Below the pieces are notes generated by a model that saw only the letters and a program-made list of their open reading frames with translations, did not search any database and was not told where the DNA came from. This document shows positions 1-7,246 of a stretch of DNA of 15,342 bases, piece after piece (the stretch's first letter is position 1; every line of letters starts with the position of its first letter). The stretch covers positions 1 to 15,342 of the forward strand of contig CAZVTU010000010.1 in assembly GCA_964630295.1 (NCBI GenBank), given 5' to 3'. Origin of the DNA: CAZVTU01 sp964630295 (GTDB lineage: Bacteria > Patescibacteriota > Minisyncoccia > Minisyncoccales > RBG-13-42-11). Position numbers and translations under genes: made by a program.

Positions 1-3000
1 CCAGTCATATAGAATTTGATGGTAGTGGTGGAATCTGAAGCTCCGGTAGTAAATCTTAGAGAAAGGAACTGCCAGTCAGTGGAGGTGGCAAAAGATTGAC
101 CAGTGGTGGCTGAACCGTATTCTGCTTCTAGCCAGATAGTGCCTGAACCTGAAGTGTGTTTGACCCAACCGTTGAGTTGATAGGTAGCTGAAGAAGAAGC
201 AGAAACCTCGTCTTCTATACCAAAAGCTCCTCCGCCAGTTGAAGCTGTTAGTTTAACTGAGGAAGTGCTGTCTTTAACTTCGGTAGTTTCTTGAGATGAG
301 GTTCCATTAGCCGTACCAAAGAAAGTCCAATCAGTGGGAACATTGGCAGTCCAGGTTTCAAAAGAAGTATTAGTGGCTGATTCATCGCCAATCTTTTCAG
401 AGAATGGTAAATACAGAACTAGGCCATCGTCTGAGCCGTAAACCGGCTGGTAGATGGCGGTTGAAGCTAATATATTACCAGAAGAATCTAATTGAATGTT
501 TTGGCTTCCACCCCCTGTCAGGGTGAGAGTTCCAGCTTGACTTTGAACCGTTAAGTTTCCTGAAGTTGTTTTCCAAGTGGAAGCAGCATCAGCTGTAATG
601 GTGTTGGTACCAATAATAGTTGTACCGCCAATAGTGGCAGTGGCAGCGTAAATGTTTGCCCATTTATATGTAGCTGAGCCTATATTATATGTAGTGGTTG
701 TAGCGGGAAGAATGTCGCCGGTAGTAGTTAAAGCGCCGCCTGTATTGTTAGTTGAAGGAACTGTTCTGTCATTATCTCCAGAACAATCATCAGCGTAAGT
801 AGTTGAGGTAGCGGTGACAAAAGTAGAAGAAGCAGTGTCTCCTGAATCAAAATTAGCATTAGTGCTTCGATAAAAGTAATATCCGGTGGCTCCTGGAACT
901 GGTACCCAAGAAAGATTAATTACAGTGGAAGCACCAACAGTTGAAACGCTGGTAGTGGCTGATGGTAAAGTTTCACCATTGCTATTAGAAGCTGTAATTC
1001 GATAATAATAAGTAGTGTTAGCACAAGAACCGCCAGTAGAAGTGGAGTTAAAGGAAGGAGCCGAAGGAGTGGAAAGTTGTCCTAAAGTTAAACTTCCACC
1101 AATGGTAGTAATGTTCTGGCTAACTTCGAAATTACCGGCTGGAGTTATTCTAGTGATGTAACCACCGGAAGCATAACCTAAAATTTTCAATCCAACTTTT
1201 GAATCAGCAATATCAATAATGACATCTCCTTCTCCGCCGGTGGTTAAAGTTAAATTCTCATAATGGTCAGCATCACCAGCTGAAATTTTTAAGGGACCGG
1301 CTGAAGTAATTTGAGATAAGCCAGTATTAGCAAGATAAATATCGTAATCAAAACCAACGTCTCCACCAACATTAACAGATAAAGGTTGATTAAGTTCAAC
1401 TACGGCTGGACCTGCTTTAATGGAAGGTAAAGAACTACCGACTGAAGTCCTTCCAATTTCTACTGATTCCTGACCCCAAATAACTAAATTACCCTGAGCA
1501 TCAACAAACATTTCACCCGACTGAAGGTTAGCAGCATAAAGACGAATTTGATCAACATAAAAGGTTGGGGAACCATAATCATTATCAATTCTAAATCCAA
1601 CCCACCCCACGCTAGTGCGAGTGGCGTCTAAACTCCACTCTTCATATTGCCATTCATTCATCTCTTGAATGGTTATATTATGAGTTTCTGTGTTTCCACT
1701 GGTATCGTAATATTGAACTGAAATAATTTGGGTAGTAGTAGCATCGGTTGAAGTGGTAGTATAATTTGCTCGAATCCAGAAACTCAATCTCTCATAACTT
1801 GACCAGTCAGTAGTAGAAGGAGAAGTAGTAGCTGTATCATTATTAGAACCCACTCCTCCTGTTGTAGAGGCGGTAGTAATTGCCATTGCATAATCATTTA
1901 CTTTCACCTGAGAAGTAGTCGCTGAAATTGATGTATTGGTTGAATCAGAAGATGTCCAATTTGAAACATCGTTGTCTTCAAAATCATCAATAATAACATC
2001 GTTAAAGTTGCCCCAAGTTTGNNNNNNNNNNNNNNNNNNNNNNNNNNNNNNNNNNNNNNNNNNNNNNNNNNNNNNNNNNNNNNNNNNNNNNNNNNNNNNN
2101 NNNNNNNNNNNNNNNNNNNNNCATCGTTGTCTTCAAAATCATCAATAATAACATCGTTAAAGTTGCCCCAAGTTTGTACTAAACCACTTCTTAATTTCAA
2201 CTGGTCAGCGCTCTTTAAAGTAAACACTGAAGTCGCTCCTGATTTAAAATCAACGATATTGCCGCTGCCGGTTTGAGCTACTGTCAAAGTACTGGTGGCC
2301 TGAGAACCCCAAACATGAAGCAAAGCATCCGGCGTCGTCGTCCCAATGCCGACGTTGCCAGATGGGTTTAGAATAAGAGAGCCTGCGGTGGTATTAAAAG
2401 TAGTAGTTCCTGAACCCGAAATAGTGTCGGTGCCAATAGTGATGGTATCGCCAAAAGTTCCGGTGGCAGCATAAATGTTTGCCCATTTGTAGGCAGAAGA
2501 ACCTAAAGTATAGGTAGTGGTAGTGGCGGGAAGAAAATCGCCTGTCAAAGTTAAATCTCCATTGTAATCTAATCGCATCTTTTCTACGGTTGCGATTTTA
2601 AATATAATATTGCCACTAGCTGCTGCCTGTCCAAGTCCAGAAGCCAAAATGAGGTCTCCTCCAGTTTGACCGGCACCGGCACCCTGCCCCGCTTTTATAG
2701 TAAGGCTATTAGCTGGAGCATAAGGAAGAACTTCAATTATTCTATCGGCCCCACCTGAAAAAGCTAAATTTCCACTGATTTCGAGTTTCTCATTTGGATT
2801 CGCCGTCCCGATACCAACCCTGCCTTGGTTTATGGCTAACGTGGTGGTGGCAGCCACCGCTAAGGTACCAGTAGCTATAGTATTACCATTGGAGTCAATA
2901 GTGAAAACAGCGGTAGAAGTAGCTCCGGTTGAATCTGTTACATATAATTTCTTGGCACCGGCGGTATCACCCAAAGTAAGAATAATATTTTCTGTTGTCG

Positions 3001-5827
3001 TAGCGACAATATCCCCTGTTGATTGAATAGTTAAACCAGAAGTTTGCCAGGTTGAAGCAGCTCCACTAGAAAAGTTGAGGGTGTTAGCTGTAGAGATAGT
3101 GCCGGTGGCTGATAAATGAATTGGAAAGTTAAATTCAAATCTATTAGTTGAAGAGGCCCAACTTAAAACCGCTGCAGTTAGTGCTCCTCCCCGATAAAAT
3201 TCTAAATAAGAACTTTCGTTGCCAGCTGCATCGCTATTTATTGTAAAGGTTTCAGCTGTAGTTCCACTGATAGTAGTAGAAGCTGCAGCTAAATTTAAAG
3301 CGTTGATCTCGCCAAAATAACCGTAATCCCACCTTATCTCGGGAGAACCAGTCCCAATATAATAAGTACCCCCAGCATCATAAGGCATTAAGTTGCCCTG
3401 AACAATAACATTACCTAAAACAGTGGTAGTAGCAACTTGTAAAGTACCAGCTAAAACCGTATTACCCGAACCTTCAATGTTTCCATAAATAGTTAGGGCT
3501 TGAGTGGGAGTAGTAGTACCAATACCAACATAACCACCCACAAAAGTGGAAGTGCCGTAAACTCCTAGAGTACTAGCTGGTGTGGTAGTTCCAATTCCAA
3601 CACTGCCTTGATTTATAGCCAAGGTGGTGGTGGCTGCAGTAACCAAGGTACTGGTGGCAACAACATTACCATCGGAATCGACCCAAGCCACTTTATTGTT
3701 AGAAGAATCAAAAATCTGGAATTGATTTGCGCCAGCTGAATCGCCTAAAGCAATTTTAACATTGGGGTCTAATTGAATGGTTGAGGTACCATTAGTAAGA
3801 ATGATTTTGTTGCTAGAACCAGCAATTTGTAAAGTTAAATCAGTATCGGTAGCTGACTGAATTGTACCTGAGCCAATAAAAGCGAGAGTTGTTGATGATA
3901 GAGTTGTCGAAGCGAGATCTAAGTTATTATATATGTATATGTCATACCATCTCTGGGCGGCTGTACCTAAATCAAAACCATCAGGAGTAGTGGTAGCTGG
4001 AATAATTTTGGTAGCATTACCCGACTCTCCAACTACCAAGTTACCCGTGCCATTGGGAGCAAAGACTAAATCTCCGTTCGAGGTGGTATAAAAAGTTCCA
4101 CCAGCAGTTAAAGTGATATCGCCGTTTAAAACTAAGTTACCAGAAGAATCAATGTAGTTAGTGGTAGTTGAAAATTGAACAGCTCCAGTACCATTGGGAT
4201 TGATTAAGAGAGCGGTATTGGCTCCAGCTGTAGTAAGGACAGAAAAGGTACCGGTGGCAGAATAAATGTTTGTCCACTGGTAAGTTTCAGAACCCAAGGT
4301 ATAAGAAGTAGTGGTAGCTGGCAGAAAATTACCAGCCAAAGTGGCGGTACCGCTGGCAGCCAGAGTAAAGATAGTACCCGCAGCATTTTTAAATTCAACA
4401 ATATTTCCGGTACCATTTTGAGTAACAGTTAAGGCGGTGGCAGTGGAGGAAGCAGTGAACTCGGTTGTACCACTATAAGCTTGAGTACCAACTACGCTAA
4501 GATTACCAGTAATGGTTATTTGGTTCGCGTCGATGTTGAAATTTTGACTGGAAGCCAAAATATCAGAAGCAGCAGTGAAAATGATGTTTCCGGAACCAGC
4601 TGTTTCTAAGGTAACATTTCCGTATTGGTTATAGAGTTTAGTCAAATTAGGACTACTAACAACCGGTTGAACAACAGAAGGAGGAGCCACTAAACCAGTT
4701 GGCCTTCTGGCTATCTCTTTTTGAAGAGCACTAAGATCTTTGGCTTGTCCTTCAACCTGAGTTTGGAGGGCTTCTAGTTTCTTAATGCTTTCCTCATCAA
4801 TTGTTATTTTTTCTTTGGTGATTTCTTTTATCGGTTGAACTTGAGTAATTTTGGTAATCTCTTTAGCTGGAACACCTTTTTCTTTTAGCTCTTTTAATTC
4901 TTTTTTAAGAGATTCCAGTTCTTCTTTTTTTACCACCTCTTTGGTGACAATTTCTTTTGAAGGAATAATCCTCCACGGCGAAGTGATAAATTGAAAGGCT
5001 TTGACAAAAGGATTAGTAATTATTTCTTTTGTTTCTTTAATTTTCTCTTCTACAAAATGGTTAGCTGTCTGATAACCTTGAACAATTTCTCTTATTTCTT
5101 TTTCAACCCAATCATTTGCAGTAAAATAACTTTGACTAATCCATTCTCCATAGTCTTTAAGCAACCCACCGATATCAGCTAACTGATAACCAACATTGCT
5201 AAAACTCTCACCGATTGACCTCGCTATCTCTCCAGCAATAATATCTCCGGCTGTACTTATTATATTTGCATAATCATTAACCCCTCTAGTTAAATTTTGA
5301 TTTTTGATTTTTGATTTTTGATTTATTATTGCCACTCCCCTATCAAAATTCTTACTGAACTCTAATGGTAGGGAAGTAGTTTTAGAAATGACAAAATCAC
5401 CTGCTTGACTTATTTCTCTAACTAACGGATTTAAATCATCATACACATTCTTAAAACTTTCTTTACCAAAGGTAATACCGGTAGTAAATAAAATAAAGAT
5501 TAATACTATTACAAAACTAAATTGTAGTGAGGGAGATCTTAGTTTTTGATTAACAAATCTTATAAATGAAAGTGACTCTTCAACGGGTAAATTTTTAGGT
5601 GGTTCAACAAACTTTCTTACTACTAATCTTTTCTTATTTAATTTGTTATATTCTTCGACTCTCTCTAAGTATTCTTCTAACCATTCTTTTTTAGTTACCC
5701 AATTCCGACCAAATTTAACGGCTTTCAATTTTCCTTGTCTGGCTCTCAATGATAAATACTCCTGTGAGTAATTGCAATATCGAGTTGCTTCCTGTAATGA
5801 TATGTAATTTGTTTCTTCGCTTGACAT
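1..5827 (-). CDS. Giant HTH-membrane-fibre surface protein (3' end outside window; interrupted by gap)
   Basis: The gene starts at ATG 5827 and runs off the left edge. Residues 7-50 are an excisionase/MerR-type helix-turn-helix (ISLQEA...YLSLRARQGKLKA...KEWLEEYL). Basic residues at 65-72 and a single hydrophobic segment at about 101-121 suggest N-terminus in, bulk out. Residues 290-373 are a Lys/Glu coiled coil. The rest is Thr/Ser/Gly-rich with fibre repeats: five copies of an LGS...W..IY unit and four VGIGTTTP-type units, as seen in phage tail fibres and S74-chaperone proteins. After the gap come a jelly-roll-like module ending FYVDQIRLYA (about 1535-2006), an FN3-like module (about 790-1075) and a second carbohydrate-binding-like module (about 1-400). 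The frame is open from 2021 to 3 once the gap duplication is collapsed, giving at least about 1,890 residues. No Shine-Dalgarno is visible. The role is unknown; a cell-surface adhesin or fibre is inferred, and an S74 domain may lie beyond the edge. Confidence 0.85.
1967..2176. repeat. Identical 55-bp flanks of the gap (1967-2021 and 2122-2176)
   Basis: The two 55-bp segments, both starting CATCGTTGTC and ending CCAAGTTTG, are identical base for base and abut the N run on each side. Both encode the peptide from QTWGNF to DFEDND. Together with the gap they add 155 bp, which is not a multiple of three and shifts the downstream frame. The simplest reading is that two neighbouring de Bruijn-graph contigs sharing a k-mer-sized overlap were joined with N instead of merged. 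A real tandem repeat is possible but would break the gene. Confidence 0.9.
2022..2121. other. Assembly gap of exactly 100 N
   Basis: There are 100 ambiguous bases inside the giant surface-protein gene. The round length marks a scaffolding placeholder, not a measured distance. Both flanks are the same 55 bp, so the true gap is probably zero or negative (overlapping contig ends). Confidence 0.97.
2334..3614 (-). repeat. VGIGTTTP-type fibre repeat (four copies)
   Basis: The copies are NVGIGTTTPDALLHVWG (about 2320-2362), RVGIGTANPNEKLEISG (about 2780-2830), YVGIGTTTPTQALTIYG (about 3485-3540) and SVGIGTTTPASTLGVYG (about 3560-3612). Each has the pattern VGIGT-x2-P-x4-L-x-(V/I)-x-G. This motif is typical of long beta-structured fibre proteins, often followed by a C-terminal S74 intramolecular chaperone domain. 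No such domain is seen before the window edge. Confidence 0.8.
5294..5325. repeat. Heptanucleotide tandem repeat TTTTTGA inside the giant gene
   Basis: The plus strand reads three perfect TTTTTGA units (5301-5321) with a partial TTTTGA before and ATTT after. On the coding strand it encodes residues about 169-178 (NQKSKIKNQN), between the membrane segment and the coiled coil. The 7-bp unit is not a multiple of three, so gain or loss of one unit would shift the frame. Confidence 0.85.
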
Positions 5828-5848
5828 TTTGTCTTGATTCAGTAAAAT
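5821..5848 (+). promoter_or_regulatory. Sigma70-like promoter for a plus-strand small RNA
   Basis: A perfect -35 box TTGACA (5821-5826), a 16-bp spacer and a TAAAAT -10 box (5843-5848, five of six consensus bases) predict a transcription start near 5855. That is exactly where a 9-bp stem begins. The -35 box overlaps the start codon of the giant gene, which is read the other way. No plus-strand protein gene follows. Confidence 0.5.
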
Positions 5849-5854
5849 TTATTT

Positions 5855-5933
5855 AGAAGGCTCCAATAGAAAACCGCCCTCTTCTTTTTTCGACCTAGAT
5901 TGGGGAAGGTTCTTGCGGAGCCTTCGTTTTTTT
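5855..5933 (+). ncRNA. Candidate small RNA of about 80 nt
   Basis: Immediately after the predicted start, GAAGGCTCC (5856-5864) pairs perfectly with GGAGCCTTC (5917-5925), followed by G and T7 (5927-5933). The transcript would be closed by a terminal stem with a 52-nt interior. Inside, GACCT (5891-5895) can pair with AGGTT (5908-5912), and CTTCTT (5881-5886) with GGGAAG (5903-5908), but not both at once. No known RNA family is recognised; it lacks the SRP, 6S and tmRNA signatures I know. It is fully complementary to the leader of the giant gene, so an antisense role is conceivable. Alternatively the fold belongs to the minus-strand leader, but the T-run is only on the plus side. Confidence 0.45.
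5856..5933 (+). terminator. Terminal stem plus T7 (plus-strand intrinsic terminator)
   Basis: This is the 9-bp stem with a long 52-nt loop and seven T residues at 5927-5933. The stem is G+C-rich at its inner end. Read on the minus strand the stem is followed by TAAATAAATTTT with no U-run, so it would not terminate that way. Confidence 0.45.
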
Positions 5934-6032
5934 GTTAATTATTGTGGTTTTTTAATTTTTAATTAATTTTAACTTATTTTTGATACCCGATACTAACCTT
6001 CCAATTATCCTCCGATTATCATATTTTCGCGT
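5934..6032. other. AT-rich intergenic stretch without a gene
   Basis: It is very A+T-rich, especially 5934-5980. It should hold the promoter of the minus-strand giant gene, but I find no pair of boxes with good match and spacing. A minus-strand ATATGATAAT at about 6014-6023 is the best -10-like sequence, without a well-spaced -35. Confidence 0.5.
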
Positions 6033-6085
6033 AAATAAAAAACCCTGTCAAGGGTAAATTGTGAATAACCTTATCGGATATCGAA
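5979..6085. repeat. Imperfect inverted repeat around the rodA terminator
   Basis: TTTGATACCCGATA (5979-5992) and TATCGGATATCGAA (6072-6085) are inverted copies matching at 12 of 14 positions, with 79 bp between them. They enclose the rodA terminator. The function is unknown; it could be a protein-binding pair, a decayed mobile-element end or chance. Confidence 0.4.
6033..6055 (-). terminator. Short intrinsic terminator after rodA
   Basis: On the minus strand ACCCT-TGAC-AGGGT (6055-6042) forms a 5-bp stem with a tetraloop, followed directly by TTTTTATTT. It lies 32 bp after the rodA stop and is the first terminator-like structure in the minus direction after the pilus-ligA-rodA block, so it probably ends that operon. 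The stem is short, so termination may be leaky. Confidence 0.55.
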
Positions 6086-6087
6086 TG

Positions 6088-7170
6088 TTATGGATTTCTT
6101 TTAATATTCTGTAAAATTCCTAAACTAGCTAAAGTAGCTATTAAACTACTTCCTCCATAGCTAATTAGGGGTAAAGAAATACCAATGATAGGTAGAAGGC
6201 CAAGATTCATACCGATATGGATAAAAATCTGAGAAATTAAAAGAATAGCAAAACCAGTGGCAAAAAGTCGGGGAAAATTACTTTGACTAGCAAGAGCAAT
6301 TTTAAAAATTCGCCATATTAAGATTAAAAAAAGCGAAAATAAAACCAAAACTCCAATCAAGCCCATTTCTTCAGCAATAGCCGAGAAAATAAAATCGGTT
6401 TGGGGTTCAGGTAAAAAGCCATACTGGGTTTGAGAACCCGATCCGATACCCTGTCCAAAGATTCCTCCTGAACCAATAGCAATTTTGGCCTGGTTTTGAC
6501 TCCAACTTACACCTAAAGGATCTGTAGGAGTAATAAAACTAAGAATTCTTTCTTTTTGGTAATCTTTTAACAAAAACCCCCAACTTAAAATTAGAATTAA
6601 AATTCCGCAAAAAGTTAAAATTAAAAAATGGCGGAGTTTTATTCCTGAAATAATTAACATTCCAAGCCAAAGGAGAAGTAAAATTAAAACCGAACCTAAA
6701 TCTGGTTGAAGAAAAATTAAAGTGGCTGGCAATAAAATATAAAAACCAGAAAGAAGAATGTGTTTTATCCGATACATCTCGATATGGCGCACCGAGAAAT
6801 ATTTTGCCAATAGAATTATTAAAACAATTTTAGTAAATTCAATCGGATCAATGGAAATTGGTCCTATTTTATACCAACCTTTTACTCCTCTGATTTCTGG
6901 TGCGAAAAAAAATAAACCAGCTAAACTGATTAAACAAACGAAATAAAGGATTAAGATTAAGTGAGGACTTTCTCGAAAAAATCTCCAATCAAAAAAACTT
7001 AAAGAAAACATTAAAATTATTCCAATTCCTAAAAAAATTAATTGTTTTTTAAAATTGGAAAAATCCTCCTTACCAATCGAAGAACTATAAATGGATAACA
7101 ACCCAATCGCTACTAAAAGTATCGTGGTAATAATCAGTATCCAGTCAAATTGTTTTAAATACCGCAACAT
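6088..7170 (-). CDS. rodA: Rod-shape SEDS peptidoglycan polymerase RodA
   Basis: This 360-residue integral membrane protein has about ten hydrophobic segments and belongs to the SEDS (FtsW/RodA/SpoVE) family. The family polymerises lipid II into glycan strands for side-wall growth together with a class B penicillin-binding protein. Family signatures are visible: RGVKGW.KIGP..I.P.E..K, QPDLGS, NQAKIAIGSGG.FG.G, FLPEPQTDFIF with the conserved catalytic Asp at residue 259, and the C-terminal GISLPLISYGGSS. I chose ATG 7170 over the in-frame GTG 7203: the protein then begins MLRYLKQFDW like other RodA proteins, a G-rich ribosome binding site precedes it, and the GTG lies inside a palindrome. It follows ligA by 76 bp and is the last gene before a terminator. 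The PBP2 and MreB partners are not in the window. RodA fits better than FtsW because of the short N-terminus and the TDFIF/PEPQ context. Confidence 0.92.
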   Translation of the reverse strand: MLRYLKQFDWILIITTILLVAIGLLSIYSSSIGKEDFSNFKKQLIFLGIGIILMFSLSFFDWRFFRESPHLILILYFVCLISLAGLFFFAPEIRGVKGWYKIGPISIDPIEFTKIVLIILLAKYFSVRHIEMYRIKHILLSGFYILLPATLIFLQPDLGSVLILLLLWLGMLIISGIKLRHFLILTFCGILILILSWGFLLKDYQKERILSFITPTDPLGVSWSQNQAKIAIGSGGIFGQGIGSGSQTQYGFLPEPQTDFIFSAIAEEMGLIGVLVLFSLFLILIWRIFKIALASQSNFPRLFATGFAILLISQIFIHIGMNLGLLPIIGISLPLISYGGSSLIATLASLGILQNIKRNP

Positions 7171-7177
7171 AATACAA

Positions 7178-7184
7178 CCCCCCC
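7178..7184 (-). promoter_or_regulatory. Ribosome binding site of rodA (G7)
   Basis: The minus strand reads TTAGGGGGGGTTGTATT directly before ATG 7170. The G-run lies 7 nt upstream and can pair with the pyrimidine-rich 16S tail. It is the clearest ribosome binding site in the window, supports ATG 7170 as the start, and is itself part of a potential hairpin (7181-7199). Confidence 0.6.
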
Positions 7185-7214
7185 TAATAAATTTAGGGGA
7201 CACCCGGTGTCCCC
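7181..7214 (-). promoter_or_regulatory. Two mutually exclusive hairpins in the ligA-rodA spacer
   Basis: Hairpin A is a perfect palindrome (7196-7214) with 9-bp arms GGGGACACC/GGTGTCCCC and a one-base centre. Hairpin B is CCCCTAA/TTAGGGG with a 5-nt loop (7181-7199). The two share 7196-7199, so only one can form. In the rodA mRNA, hairpin B would hide most of the G-run ribosome binding site and hairpin A would free it. Neither is followed by a U-run on the minus strand, so control of translation fits better than termination. It could instead be a REP-like palindrome of a mobile element, since AAATTTAGGGGACA resembles terminal motifs I recall from Y1-transposase-linked repeats. Confidence 0.5.
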
Positions 7215-7246
7215 GGTTTTTTGGATTTGGGGGTAGCTTATCGCTT

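Larger units (their letters stand above)
620..4310 (-). repeat. Dispersed fibre repeat LGS-x5-W-x2-IY (five copies)
   Basis: Copies lie at about 4245-4325 (YTLGSETYQWTNIYSATGTF), 3925-4000 (FDLGTAAQRWYDIYIYN), 3305-3380 (YYIGTGSPEIRWDYGYFGE), 2455-2535 (YTLGSSAYKWANIYAATGTF) and 620-715 (YNIGSATYKWANIYAATATI). Three are preceded by LPATTT. The DNA of the 620, 2455 and 4245 copies is still visibly alike (gtggcag.ataaatgttt), so duplication within the gene is fairly recent or kept similar. Such repeats are common in trimeric phage tail-fibre-like proteins, and their similarity is a plausible cause of the assembly break. Confidence 0.8.

Noticed and set aside
1904..2021. A C-terminus of the giant protein at the stop 1904-1906
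   Set aside because: It is reached only by reading through 100 N plus a duplicated flank. The last 38 residues are the out-of-frame version of the same repeated 55 bp and its neighbour.
1936..3026. Plus-strand open frames at 1936-2148, 2019-2276 and 2832-3026
   Set aside because: They are opposite the giant gene; two consist largely of N, and none has a family signature or start context.
1..4700. CRISPR-like or satellite array from recurring gtagtagt/ggtagt strings
   Set aside because: Spacing is irregular and the strings are in-frame Thr codon runs (ACTACT) of the coding strand.
4204..5182. Other open frames inside the giant gene (minus 4204-4416, plus 4991-5182)
   Set aside because: Their composition is that of shadows of the repeat-rich coding strand (Leu/Pro- or Phe-rich), with no domain.
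6046..6051. TTGACA on the minus strand as a -35 box for the giant gene
   Set aside because: It is the loop and inner stem of the rodA terminator, and -10-like sequences are 22-25 bp away, too far; only a weak GAAAAT is at 17 bp.
6758..6946. Plus-strand open frame opposite rodA
   Set aside because: It lies entirely within a well-supported rodA and reads as antisense of membrane-segment codons.
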